Made by a program: the position numbers and the translations under genes. From Aquirickettsiella gammari (GTDB lineage Bacteria > Pseudomonadota > Gammaproteobacteria > Diplorickettsiales > Diplorickettsiaceae), in assembly GCA_963701065.1 (NCBI GenBank), contig OY969558.1:620001-684000 (forward strand): a DNA stretch of 64,000 nucleotides. The letters run 5' to 3'. Shown in pieces: positions 54,162-63,944 of the stretch (the stretch's first letter is position 1; the number at the start of each line of letters is the position of its first letter). Under the pieces are notes generated by a model that was given only the letters and a program-made list of their open reading frames with translations, had not been told where the DNA came from and searched no databases.

Positions 54162-55473
54162 GTCTTATTGTTACATTTTTACTTTGCTATTGACATTTTT
54201 TATTACCGGCGTAAGAGGAGAACCTCCGCAAGCGTTACTTAAAATTGAACATTGGTATACCCAAAATGGGATACCGGTTTACTACGTCGCTAAAAAAAAG
54301 ATCCCTATTATAGATATCGGCCTTCTGTTTCATGCGGGCTCATCACAAGATAAGTCTTCTCCAGGAATTGCACAATTTACGGCACAAATGCTAGATCAAG
54401 GGACGCAAAACCTAAGTGCGGATCAAATTGCAAATCATTTTGAAGCAGTAGGAGCACATTATAGTGCTGGCATTAACCAAGACATGGCCGTATTAAATTT
54501 ACGCTCATTAAGCGCTGCACAATTTTTCAATCCCGCATTTAATACATTTTCTGGATTACTTAAAGGCGCTGATTTTCCACAATCGGCTATCAATCGAATA
54601 AAAAAGCAAACCTTAATATCGCTACAACAAGAATCACAGACACCCAGCATTATCGCCGCTAAAACCTTTTATCGAGCTTTATATGGCCAACATCCCTATG
54701 CTTCGTCGTTATTAGGAAATAAGGCCAGTATTGAGCAATTATCCCAAGAAAAAATAGTAGATTTTTATCGGTATCATTATGTAGCAAAAAATGCAATGAT
54801 TGCTATTGTAGGCGATATAAACAAAGATAAAGCCGCAAGCATTGCTGAACAACTTGCCGCTGCGCTTCCTAAAGGGCAAGAAAGCACTCCTCCTGCAACG
54901 CCTTTACCACCAGCACTAAAAAATCGCGTCATAAAAGTAGCTTATCCTTCACAACAAACCACTATTTTTTTAGGTCAACTTGGCATTGCGGCAAAGGATG
55001 CTAATTATTTTCCACTTCTCATTGGCAATCAAATTTTAGGTGGGGGCATACTTACATCACGGCTTTTTAATGAGGTTAGAAATAAACGAGGATTATGCTA
55101 TGGCATAAATAGCGGTTTTAAAGCACTACAAGTCACAGGCCCTTTTTTAATCGTGCTACAAACACGCCGCGATCAAGCGGCCAACGCATTGGCCGTTACA
55201 GAAAAAACATTAAAAGATTTTCTAGTTAATGGCCCAAGTACACAAGAATTATTAGCGGCCAAGCAAGCGCTTATTGGCAGCTTTCCATTTTCCTTCGCCA
55301 GTAATGAAAGTATTTTGGCTGCAATAGAAAAAATAGCTTTTTATCAGCTTCCTTTAAATTATTTAGATACTTATTCAGAAAAAATTGCAGCGGTAAGCTT
55401 AGAACAAGTTCAAAATGCTTTTCAAGGGATTAAACCCGACAAAATGATTATCATAATGCTTGGAAAAAAATAA
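54151..55473 (+). CDS. M16 family peptidase-like, inactive partner
   Basis: A 440-residue M16-fold protein with its own signal peptide (LLLTFFITGVRG). At the site of HxxEH it reads GIAQFTAQMLDQGTQ, so it cannot bind zinc in the usual way. It keeps the M16 C-terminal features GGGILTSRLFNEVRNKRGLCYG. In known M16 heterodimers such a subunit provides substrate-binding Arg/Tyr residues; here that is an inference. Its start overlaps the preceding gene by 11 bases. Its stop directly abuts the stop of the large orphan gene on the other strand. Confidence 0.93.
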   Translation: MYVKSYCYIFTLLLTFFITGVRGEPPQALLKIEHWYTQNGIPVYYVAKKKIPIIDIGLLFHAGSSQDKSSPGIAQFTAQMLDQGTQNLSADQIANHFEAVGAHYSAGINQDMAVLNLRSLSAAQFFNPAFNTFSGLLKGADFPQSAINRIKKQTLISLQQESQTPSIIAAKTFYRALYGQHPYASSLLGNKASIEQLSQEKIVDFYRYHYVAKNAMIAIVGDINKDKAASIAEQLAAALPKGQESTPPATPLPPALKNRVIKVAYPSQQTTIFLGQLGIAAKDANYFPLLIGNQILGGGILTSRLFNEVRNKRGLCYGINSGFKALQVTGPFLIVLQTRRDQAANALAVTEKTLKDFLVNGPSTQELLAAKQALIGSFPFSFASNESILAAIEKIAFYQLPLNYLDTYSEKIAAVSLEQVQNAFQGIKPDKMIIIMLGKK

Positions 55474-58400
55474 CTACATCGGATTCGGATAACACATATC
55501 ACAATAGGGTACTGGAGCAAAGTTTGGAAGCAGATGAGTAGTTGCTTGAGGCATAGGATAAAATTTGTTTGGATTAGCTGCCATGTAAACATTGAATGCT
55601 GGCGGTGGAGGTATAGGAATACAAGTGGGATTAATCGGAAGTAGATTATTTTCAGTATTCGCTTTTATAGTTTCTGCATCACAAGGATCGATACGGCTCA
55701 GATAAAATTTGACAATTTCAGGGTTTGCTATTGATACTAGTTTAGCCTTTATACGCTTTTTATTCTCATACTCTTGTTCAATAGCGAGCTTTAGTTGACT
55801 AACCTTATCCATTTGCTCACTAAATTCGGCTAATACGTTTCCTTCTTTTTCTACTCCCGCCAATGAAACCATAGTAAGAACTTGCTTAACAAAACTCCGA
55901 TTCAAATCAGACAATTTATTTTCTTCAATACTTAAATCGTCCCTAAATTTATTATATTTATCCGTTGATCCTAAATAAAAAGCTAATAAACTGTTAAACT
56001 CCGCTCTGTTATCAGCAAGCAAGCTTGGCAAACGTGGGGACTCTACTATCACAGCCTGATTATCATTTTGCAATATAAGTGCCCTACAGACAGTAATGCG
56101 ATGCAAAATACTGTCTAACCATTCTTCATATTGATACAAGTAATTAGTTAATACCCTCGCTTTATCAGATTTGTCAAAAAAAGAAATTATTTGTTCCTTT
56201 TGTAGCATAAGCTCAGATTTTTTTTCGACGAATTCTCGTTTATATAAGGATAAATATTTTAAAAAGGCATTGCCACTATTATTTAATACTGACATAGCAC
56301 AACTTTCGATAACATGGAGAAGTTTATATAACTTTAAACTTTTTTCATATTTCCATTTTTCAAACCCTATATTCCAATTTTCATATCCTTCTAGAATAGT
56401 TTTATTTAATATTTTTTCTTGATCGGATAATGTCTTATTGACAACATCAATTGTTAAAATATTTTCATTGATAACTAAATCTTTTGGTGGACTATTTATA
56501 TCTTCAAGCGCTATTAATTCTTTTATATCTGAAGGTATATCAGAAAAAACTACATTGGGCACTTGAGACAGCCTCTCATTTAAATCATTCGCAATAGGAG
56601 TACATTCAAGCTTTTTTTCTGACTCAACTTGTTGCGGAATATCAATATTTGCCGTGATAGCTATTTCTTCATTTATTAAATGATGATTAGTTTTTGACTT
56701 AACAATAGATTTATTAGGTACAATTTTCAATAAACTCATTTTTTCTTTTAAGAGATTGCATGCCTTTTGATAGTCCTCTCCTTCTACTACTAAAGAATAT
56801 AATTGGATAACTCGCTCATGGGTCTCATATCTCATCAATCTTATTAATCTTTCTAAACAGATAAATTGTTCTTTTAAATTAAAATAATCATTAGGTAGCT
56901 TGCTAGCTAATTGGCGTTTTGTTTTTTTAGGCATTGGTTTAGAAAAAAACGAAGCTGGGTTAGTTTCGCCTACAAAATGAGATGAAATAAGCTGTAACAA
57001 TATCTTCGCCTGATCATTACATAGCAAATACTTATCTATCATTTCAGTCACTTTTTTCAAAATAAGACTTATCGATAAAGAAACACTACTAACAAGCTGT
57101 TGTAACAATATAAGCTTATTTTCAAGCGATTTTTTCTTAATTAAAGAATTACCAATGATAAGCTCATCTACTTTATTTAATAGCTGTGATAGATTTAAGT
57201 TATCTAAATATCCTGCTTCATCAAGCTCTAAGCAAAGATTTAAGTTTAGTATAATCTTATCTATTGATGAAGAAAGCTGACCAAGCGAAGAAGAAATTTT
57301 TTGCCTAAACACACTATTTTTCTTAATTGATAGGGCATTTTTTTCAATTTCTTGGATGTGTTTCAAACTTTCAGAGAAATTTACTGACAAACAACTCAGC
57401 GGCTCAAAAAAATATTCAATAAATTTACTATATTTCTCTTCTAAATCATTTCCTAAATTATTAATTAATTTAATACTTGATTTTTTGACCACTTTCCTAG
57501 GTTTAAAATGAAAAACATGTTTTTTTATCGCATTATACTTTAATTGAAAGAATTCATTTTCATCTTGTAAACTTTTTAAAGAACTCAACAGATTATTTTC
57601 ATCGGGCCGCGGTAAAATAGGATTATCTTTAATTTTAGGAATAAGTACCGACTCTAAGATCTTAGTATCTGTTAAAACCTGTGTAGTATGTTGGATCAAT
57701 TCCAAAATTAGCTTAATCTCATCTAATAAGTTATTTTTGCTATTTATATAAGCAGACTGATTCGAATACTTATTTCCAAAGAATTTATTGATCTCTTTCA
57801 TTACTTTGTTTTTTAAATTAGCTACTGTTTTAAGCTTAGCCATTAAAAAAATATTAAATGTAAGCACCTCAGTAAAAAGTAATTTATTATTAAACCCTAT
57901 TAAGCGCGCATTAAAATTGATATATAGTAAAGTAAAAATATAAAAATGACTAAAATCTATCCAGTCTTCGAGATTAATCTCTTCAAAAAAAATAGGCGTT
58001 ATATTTTGATCTTTTTCTGGGATAGAATTTAGAAATGCCTTGATTTCATTATGCAAAGAGGAATCAGATTTCTCGCTACTGAGCGCTTTAAATAAATAAT
58101 TTAAAGCTTCCTTATTACTTTTTATATCATATATACATTTGATTCCATACAAATAAAAATCACTATTCACTTTATTACTAAATACAGTAAGTAATTTCGA
58201 CAATTCATTTTCGCTCATCATTACCTCTAATAAATAACGCATTTTCGTTAAATTTAGGTAGCTATTTTTTATCAAATTTTCTGTTTTTTTATTAATAATT
58301 TTGACTTCACCTTCTAAAACACTATAAAAAATTAATGCTTTATTAAGTTCTTCATCAGTATCTTCAGATTTATTTTCCAAAAAATTATCTAGTTTTTTTT

Positions 58401-59289
58401 CTTTTTTTATGAAATATTTTTGCAAGCTTTGTAAGTTATTATTGAGATTTTCTTTAATTGAAGATTTAAAATTCACTATATAAGATTCGAATTGTAACGA
58501 GTTTTTCAAATATTCAAAATTTGAATTCACCGGCTTTAATTTTAAGTACTTCAATAAAACATTATAGAAAAAAAAACAGCGCAGCCCTATCAATTCATGT
58601 GTAGATAAAGTTAAAGGTAAATTTGGAATATTTTTCGCTAAGAAAAGTTTAAGCTCATTTAGATTGAAATTGTCTATTCTAAAATAAGAAAATTTATAGA
58701 ATATTGCTGTAAGGAGAAAAAGAGAGGTATTATAAGGATCGCTCAAATCTTTAATATCAGCAAAAAAATTAGTGGTATAATCCTCAAAATAACATTGATA
58801 AGGCTCGAAGGATAAAGTTTTTAATACTTTAGTAAAATAATCATCCTCTACGAAGGATTTATATAAATTATCCTCTTCCGCTTTTAAGGTATAGATCAAC
58901 TTGGAAGTTATATTTTTATCTGAATGCTCAAAATTTTCTTTCTTAATAGCGAATTTATAGAATTTTTCTACAAAATCATAAAACAGTACGCAATTTTCAA
59001 TAGAATCCTGAACGGACTCAAGTTCTATTATTAATTTAATCAGGCTATTTTTTTTCTGTTCAAAATCTTCTTTTTCTTTTATTAACTTGCACGCCTGCCC
59101 TTCATTATTTATTTTAGCTAACAAACCATTCGCTAAGCTAATCTTTTTTTCAAAAACAGCGATTTCTTTTTTTTTATTATCTAAATCCTGCAACAAAGAA
59201 TACATAACAGGCGTTCCTGCTTCACGAATAAGTTCGCTCATTTCTTCAGCTTCCTTTCTAAGTAAGTCGCTTACTATATTACTCAGCAT
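55474..59289 (-). CDS. Very large orphan protein rich in predicted helix
   Basis: A 1271-residue protein I do not recognise. Nearly the whole length is charged helical sequence with heptad-like runs (KKKEIAVFEKKISLANGLLA; later DEELNKALIFYSVLEGEVK), Lys, Glu, Asn and Leu dominating. No signal peptide and no convincing membrane segment. The last about 50 residues are different: IPIPPPPAFNVYMAANPN, then proline- and methionine-rich, and a CDMCYPNP end with two cysteines. A good ribosome-binding site GGGAAG precedes the ATG. Base composition is even more A/T-rich than neighbouring housekeeping genes. The architecture is compatible with a translocated effector or a cytoskeletal-type protein; no function can be claimed. 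Confidence 0.65.
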   Translation of the reverse strand: MLSNIVSDLLRKEAEEMSELIREAGTPVMYSLLQDLDNKKKEIAVFEKKISLANGLLAKINNEGQACKLIKEKEDFEQKKNSLIKLIIELESVQDSIENCVLFYDFVEKFYKFAIKKENFEHSDKNITSKLIYTLKAEEDNLYKSFVEDDYFTKVLKTLSFEPYQCYFEDYTTNFFADIKDLSDPYNTSLFLLTAIFYKFSYFRIDNFNLNELKLFLAKNIPNLPLTLSTHELIGLRCFFFYNVLLKYLKLKPVNSNFEYLKNSLQFESYIVNFKSSIKENLNNNLQSLQKYFIKKEKKLDNFLENKSEDTDEELNKALIFYSVLEGEVKIINKKTENLIKNSYLNLTKMRYLLEVMMSENELSKLLTVFSNKVNSDFYLYGIKCIYDIKSNKEALNYLFKALSSEKSDSSLHNEIKAFLNSIPEKDQNITPIFFEEINLEDWIDFSHFYIFTLLYINFNARLIGFNNKLLFTEVLTFNIFLMAKLKTVANLKNKVMKEINKFFGNKYSNQSAYINSKNNLLDEIKLILELIQHTTQVLTDTKILESVLIPKIKDNPILPRPDENNLLSSLKSLQDENEFFQLKYNAIKKHVFHFKPRKVVKKSSIKLINNLGNDLEEKYSKFIEYFFEPLSCLSVNFSESLKHIQEIEKNALSIKKNSVFRQKISSSLGQLSSSIDKIILNLNLCLELDEAGYLDNLNLSQLLNKVDELIIGNSLIKKKSLENKLILLQQLVSSVSLSISLILKKVTEMIDKYLLCNDQAKILLQLISSHFVGETNPASFFSKPMPKKTKRQLASKLPNDYFNLKEQFICLERLIRLMRYETHERVIQLYSLVVEGEDYQKACNLLKEKMSLLKIVPNKSIVKSKTNHHLINEEIAITANIDIPQQVESEKKLECTPIANDLNERLSQVPNVVFSDIPSDIKELIALEDINSPPKDLVINENILTIDVVNKTLSDQEKILNKTILEGYENWNIGFEKWKYEKSLKLYKLLHVIESCAMSVLNNSGNAFLKYLSLYKREFVEKKSELMLQKEQIISFFDKSDKARVLTNYLYQYEEWLDSILHRITVCRALILQNDNQAVIVESPRLPSLLADNRAEFNSLLAFYLGSTDKYNKFRDDLSIEENKLSDLNRSFVKQVLTMVSLAGVEKEGNVLAEFSEQMDKVSQLKLAIEQEYENKKRIKAKLVSIANPEIVKFYLSRIDPCDAETIKANTENNLLPINPTCIPIPPPPAFNVYMAANPNKFYPMPQATTHLLPNFAPVPYCDMCYPNPM

Positions 59290-59601
59290 ATCTGACTTCC
59301 CTAATATAATCGTTTTTAAATACCCTTTCTGATGATACGCTATAGTAAATTTAAAATTACTAATTTACCATTGTAAATTTTCGCTAAAAAGAAAATAATT
59401 TTATGTTATCTCTGTTGGATTGTATAAAAATAAAAATGGAATTTCATTTAACCCCTCAATTTATTTAATGAAATGAATTGAGATACAAAAGAAAAATAGT
59501 CGGTAGGCTAAGATCTACGATAAAACCAGGGTGGTAGATACTTTTTTATAAATTTTTTATTTTTTATAAAAAATGCTTAATGCTTATTGAGTTAAAATAA
59601 A

Positions 59602-60918
59602 TTAAGCAGGAATCATTGATTCAATATTTTGTTCTTTTTTTAACTTGTTAAATACCTTTTCAGCGGCGGTTAAAGTAAATTCAAGCTCTTGTTCTCCATG
59701 TGCGCTTGAAATAAATCCCGACTCAAACAATGAAGGCGAAAGATAAACACCTTCCGCCAACATTCTATGAAAAAATTCTTTAAAAAGTAATTGATTACCA
59801 AGTTTTACCTGTTCATAACAATAAACTTCTGTCTCTTCGGTAAAAAACAACCCAAACAATCCGCCTATATGGTGCGCTTGAAAAGAAATATCAGCGCTTT
59901 TGGCAAGCTCCAATAATCCTGATATCAATTTTTCAGTGCTTGCACTTAGCGTCGTATAAAATCCCGCTTGACTGATTACTTCTAAAGTAGCCAAACCTGC
60001 AGCAACCGTCACTGGATTACCCGACAAAGTACCTGCTTGATAAACATCGCCTAAAGGAGCTAAGCAATCCATGATATCGCCTCGACCACCTAAAGCGCCT
60101 ATCGGTAAACCTCCACCAATAATTTTACCTAAGGTCGTCAAATCGGGACGTACTTGATAAACTGCTTGCGCGCCACCTAAAGCGACCCTAAAACCCGAAA
60201 TAACCTCATCAAAAATTAATAAGCTTCCATAATAATCACATAATTCACGTAGCCCTTCTAAAAAACCTGAAAGTGGTAAAATACAACTCATGTTTGCAGC
60301 GATAGGCTCTACGATAACCGCGGCAATTTCTTTTCCATAGTGCATGAACATCTGGGTGACTTGCTCAAGATTATTAAAATCAACACTCAAGGTTTGTGCT
60401 GCAACCTCTTTGGGAACCCCGGCACAATCGGGTATCCCTAAGCTCGCTAAGCCAGAACCTGCTTTTACTAATAGCGCATCGACATGGCCATGATAACAAC
60501 CATTAAACTTAAGAATCTTATTGCGCCCAGTAAAACCTCGCGCTAAGCGTATCGCTGTCATTGTAGCTTCAGTACCCGAATTCATTAAGCGTACTTTGCT
60601 TAAATTCGGCATTAAAATAGAGATCTTTTCTGCCAGGTCGATCTCTGCCGATGTAGGGGCACCAAAACTTAATCCTCGTTTAACGGCCTGCTCTACGGCG
60701 GTCACTACCCTATCCGGCGCGTGCCCAAGAATCAATGCACCCCAAGAACCGACATAATCTATATAGGCCTTACCTTCCACATCAAATAAATAAGCCTTAC
60801 TGCCATGTGAAAAAAAGACCGGATCGCCACCTACCGCATTAAACGAGCGTACAGGTGAGTTAACCCCACCTGGGATAAATTGCTTAGCCCTACGAAATAA
60901 TTCATGTGAAGAAATCAT
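59602..60918 (-). CDS. hemL: Glutamate-1-semialdehyde 2,1-aminomutase
   Basis: HemL makes 5-aminolevulinate, the C5-pathway precursor of haem, from glutamate-1-semialdehyde. This PLP enzyme shows FIPGGVNSPVRSF at the N-terminus, RLMNSGTEATMTAIRLARGFTG, FDEVISGFRVA and the lysine-bearing LGKIIGGGLPIGALGG (PLP-Lys about residue 268), then YQAGTLSGNPV. Length 438 is normal (E. coli 426). It stands alone: 312 bases separate it from the orphan gene and 345 from mrdA. Those gaps hold no recognisable gene; 59441-59482 has a pseudoknot-like repeat pattern. Confidence 0.97.
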   Translation of the reverse strand: MISSHELFRRAKQFIPGGVNSPVRSFNAVGGDPVFFSHGSKAYLFDVEGKAYIDYVGSWGALILGHAPDRVVTAVEQAVKRGLSFGAPTSAEIDLAEKISILMPNLSKVRLMNSGTEATMTAIRLARGFTGRNKILKFNGCYHGHVDALLVKAGSGLASLGIPDCAGVPKEVAAQTLSVDFNNLEQVTQMFMHYGKEIAAVIVEPIAANMSCILPLSGFLEGLRELCDYYGSLLIFDEVISGFRVALGGAQAVYQVRPDLTTLGKIIGGGLPIGALGGRGDIMDCLAPLGDVYQAGTLSGNPVTVAAGLATLEVISQAGFYTTLSASTEKLISGLLELAKSADISFQAHHIGGLFGLFFTEETEVYCYEQVKLGNQLLFKEFFHRMLAEGVYLSPSLFESGFISSAHGEQELEFTLTAAEKVFNKLKKEQNIESMIPA

Positions 60919-61263
60919 ATTGAAATTAGGCTGTCGTAAACCTTTAGTTTTTTATATACTCAAGACAATTAAATTTTTTGACAAAATTCACTTTGAAATC
61001 TGCGCCTTCGGCTCATGTAAGCCAATTAGACTAAAAAAACGCCCCTCTACATAAAGTCTTACAAAAGTGTAATTTTATGCAAAATCTATCGCTAAAATAA
61101 TACTACAGACCCAATTTGAAACCTAGTACTAGTTGATATAAAAGCGAATTATTTCGAACCTTATAAGCCGCCTGTCAACTACAGGACTACGATTTAGCTA
61201 GCTTAAATGGACTAGGAACTACATCGCGTTTAACGCTAAAACGGGGAAAAACACCCAAATTTT

Positions 61264-63558
61264 ATGCTGAAATCAATTAATACATTTAAGAATACTCGCC
61301 AAGAGTATAAATTATTTAAACGTCGAACCATCGCCATCCTGATTGGCATATCAATTTTAACTATCATTTTACTTGGCCGATTGATTTACTTACAAGTCTT
61401 CCAGCATAAACTTTACACGACCTTAGCGCGTCAAAATCAGCTTAGCCTTGTCCCCATAGAAGCAAATCGTGGATTAATCTATGATAGAAACGGTGTACTA
61501 TTGGCCGAAAATAAACCTACCTTTAATCTAGTCATTACGCCTGATTTAGTCAGTAATATTGATGAAACCATCACAAGATTAACCCAGCTTATTAAGATTG
61601 ATGCAGAAGATTTAAAACAATTTGAGCATCAGCGACATTTACACCATCGTTTTGAGCCTATCCCCTTACGTTTAAAATTAAATGAGCAAGAAGTGGCTGC
61701 ATTTTCAATAGAACGTTATCGTTTTCCTGGCGTCGCTATACAAGCTCAAATGATCCGCCATTACCCGCAAGGCGCCCCTTTTGCGGCCATAGTGGGTTAT
61801 ATGAGCCGAATTAATGAAAAGGAGTTACAAAGCATCGATCCTGTTAATTACAGTGCCAGTAATTTTATCGGCAAAACGGGGGTTGAAAAATATTATGAAA
61901 TGCAACTTCATGGCACCGTAGGTTATCAACAGGTTGAAACAAATGTCCACGGCCAAATTGTACGCATACTAAAACAAACTCGACCTATCGCCGGAAAAAG
62001 CCTCACTTTAACCATAGATAGTGGCCTGCAAAAGTTAGCACAACAGGCTTTAGGTCAACAAAAAGGCGCTATTGTAGCCCTGGATCCACGTAACGGGGAG
62101 GTTTTAGCCTTAGTTAGTAACCCTAGTTTCGATCCAAATCTCTTTGTGAGCGGAATCCGACAACGCGATTATACGCAATTGCAAACCGAACCCGGTGATC
62201 CTCTGTATAATCGGGCCTTACGTGGCGCCTATCATCCGGGCTCTAGCATTAAGCCTTTTATCAGTACCGGGGCCCTGCTAGAAAATGTGGTTACTCCTGA
62301 TTACACCATTCATGATACGGGTGAGTTTCAAATCAATGGCAGAGGACGGATTTATCACAATTTTCGTCGTCATGCCTACGGCGAAGTTAATCTACTTAAA
62401 GCATTAACTGTTTCTTCTGATATTTATTTTTATAACCTAAGCCTACGCATGGGGATTAATCGAATTTATACCAGTCTGAAACGATTTGGTTTTGGCACTC
62501 CTACCGATATCGACCTTCCAGATGAAGGTGGCGGAGTTTTACCTAACCCTCAATGGAAGGAAAAATCCTATGGTGCACCCTGGTATGCAGGAGACACTTT
62601 AAATTGTGGTATTGGCCAAGGATTTCTATTAGTAACCCCGATACAATTAGCATTCGCAGCAAGCACTCTAGCAGAATGGGGAGAACGCTGGAAACCACAC
62701 GTCGTATTGAGCTTTCGTTCAAGTGATGGAAGCGTCATTTTTACCAAACCACAGCATTTAGAACCAATTAACCTCCCTCAAACTATTTTGAGTTTCATCC
62801 GTACCGCCATGCAACACGTTGTCAATGCGCCGGGAGGAACCGCAGAACGTTTCTTTCCAGGGGTCCCTTATACCTTGGCCGGGAAAACAGGCACAGCGCA
62901 GGTATATAGTTTAAAAAATAATGAGCGCTATAACAGGAAGACTGTTTCTGCCAAACTGCGTGATAATTCGTTATTTATCGCTTTTGCTCCTGTTAAAAAC
63001 CCTAGAATAGCGCTTGCTATCGTCATACAAAACAGCACTACTCCTTCCCCGCAAATTGCACGAAAACTTCTCGATTATTACCTAATCCCTCCCTCACCCA
63101 TCCCAACTATTCAAAATGCACCCCCCGCTATTATTCCCCCAAAAGCCCCAGATAAACAATTGAATGAATCTGATAAAAATCCAAGCACTTCTAGTACGAT
63201 AACACCGAATAAAGACGATGAAGAAGATGAGGAAGACATCAACGAAGTAGAAGATAGCGACAACACCCCTTTAACTAGGCCTGAAAAAACTCCCGATAAA
63301 CAATTCGATAAATCTAATAAAAATCCAAGTCCTTCTAGCACAGTAACACCTGACCAAGATGAAGAGGAGGATGAAGACATCAATGAAATAAGAGACAATG
63401 ACAACGCAACTTCAACCAAACCTGAAAAAACCTCGAATAAACAGTTGGATGAATCTGATAAAACCCCAAGCGCTTCTAATACGATAGTGCCTGGCGACAA
63501 CAAAGAGAAGAAAACAGGCAATGAAACAGATAGAGGCAATACTCCGTTCGAGGAATAA
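61264..63558 (+). CDS. mrdA: Penicillin-binding protein 2 (peptidoglycan transpeptidase) with acidic repeat tail
   Basis: PBP2 cross-links peptidoglycan during side-wall elongation. It has a short cytoplasmic N-terminus, one membrane anchor (IAILIGISILTIILLGRLIY), a pedestal domain, and the transpeptidase domain with the nucleophile in HPGSSIKPF (about residue 330), SSDIYFYN, and the KTGTAQV box near residue 545. The catalytic part is complete by about residue 615. The last about 130 residues are unusual: a Pro-rich hinge, then three acidic Ser/Thr/Asp/Glu-rich repeats of about 47 residues. Standard PBP2s are about 600-650 residues. rodA, usually next, is absent; rpsT follows. The start lacks a clear ribosome-binding site. 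Confidence 0.95.
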   Translation: MLKSINTFKNTRQEYKLFKRRTIAILIGISILTIILLGRLIYLQVFQHKLYTTLARQNQLSLVPIEANRGLIYDRNGVLLAENKPTFNLVITPDLVSNIDETITRLTQLIKIDAEDLKQFEHQRHLHHRFEPIPLRLKLNEQEVAAFSIERYRFPGVAIQAQMIRHYPQGAPFAAIVGYMSRINEKELQSIDPVNYSASNFIGKTGVEKYYEMQLHGTVGYQQVETNVHGQIVRILKQTRPIAGKSLTLTIDSGLQKLAQQALGQQKGAIVALDPRNGEVLALVSNPSFDPNLFVSGIRQRDYTQLQTEPGDPLYNRALRGAYHPGSSIKPFISTGALLENVVTPDYTIHDTGEFQINGRGRIYHNFRRHAYGEVNLLKALTVSSDIYFYNLSLRMGINRIYTSLKRFGFGTPTDIDLPDEGGGVLPNPQWKEKSYGAPWYAGDTLNCGIGQGFLLVTPIQLAFAASTLAEWGERWKPHVVLSFRSSDGSVIFTKPQHLEPINLPQTILSFIRTAMQHVVNAPGGTAERFFPGVPYTLAGKTGTAQVYSLKNNERYNRKTVSAKLRDNSLFIAFAPVKNPRIALAIVIQNSTTPSPQIARKLLDYYLIPPSPIPTIQNAPPAIIPPKAPDKQLNESDKNPSTSSTITPNKDDEEDEEDINEVEDSDNTPLTRPEKTPDKQFDKSNKNPSPSSTVTPDQDEEEDEDINEIRDNDNATSTKPEKTSNKQLDESDKTPSASNTIVPGDNKEKKTGNETDRGNTPFEE
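63151..63557 (+). repeat. Three direct repeats encoding the mrdA acidic tail
   Basis: Units begin at 63151, 63295 and 63436 (144 and 141 bases apart). Each starts with a form of GATAAACAATT and encodes (D/N)KQ(L/F)(N/D), then SDK or SNK, NPS/TPS, SST/SNT and an acidic stretch. The third unit is shortened and diverged. The pattern indicates growth by in-frame tandem duplication. Confidence 0.8.
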
Positions 63559-63582
63559 AAAATTAGATCCTCCTCGCTCGGA

Positions 63583-63611
63583 TTGACAACTATCTGCTAT
63601 AAAGGCATGAT
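63583..63611 (+). promoter_or_regulatory. Putative rpsT promoter
   Basis: A perfect TTGACA (63583-63588), a 17-base spacer and CATGAT (63606-63611, four of six consensus) lie between mrdA and rpsT, leaving a leader of about 40 bases before the start. Confidence 0.5.
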
Positions 63612-63659
63612 TAGCGCCTTGAATGTAAGTCCGTTTTCTTTAATTTGGGAGATTGTCCA

Positions 63660-63944
63660 TTGGCCAATACAAAACAAGCAAAAAAACGCGTGAGACAAGC
63701 GGAAAAACGTCGCCAGCATAATACCAGCTATCGCTCTATGATGCGTACCTATATTAAGCGGGTTATTGTCGCTATTGAGGCTGGGAAGGCAACTGAAGCG
63801 GATACGGCTTATCAAGTGGCTTTACCTATTATTGACCGCATGGCTAACAAAGGTTTTATCCACAAAAATAAAGCGGCTAGGCACAAAAGCCGTTTATTAA
63901 TCAGAATTCGCAAACTAACTAATCCAGAAACCGCCGCCGCTTAA
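63660..63944 (+). CDS. rpsT: 30S ribosomal protein S20
   Basis: S20 is a primary 16S-rRNA-binding protein of the small subunit. The protein begins ANTKQAKKRVRQAEKRRQHN right after a TTG codon at 63660, so the start is UUG, as in E. coli rpsT, where the weak start is part of autoregulation. GGGAG lies about eight bases upstream. The rest is the basic helical bundle of the family (YRSMMRTYIKRV, then HKNKAARHKSRL and IRKL near the end). Length 94. An earlier in-frame TTG at 63645 is less likely. Confidence 0.95.
   Translation: MANTKQAKKRVRQAEKRRQHNTSYRSMMRTYIKRVIVAIEAGKATEADTAYQVALPIIDRMANKGFIHKNKAARHKSRLLIRIRKLTNPETAAA

Noticed and set aside
60919..61263. TTGACA at about 60979 as mrdA promoter
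   Set aside because: No acceptable -10 at 16-18 bases downstream, and it is nearly 300 bases from the start; the region shows no other feature.
63111..63539. A 142-codon open frame on the - strand opposite the mrdA tail
   Set aside because: It is antisense to the acidic repeats and reads as a Ser/Leu-rich low-complexity shadow; no ribosome-binding site.
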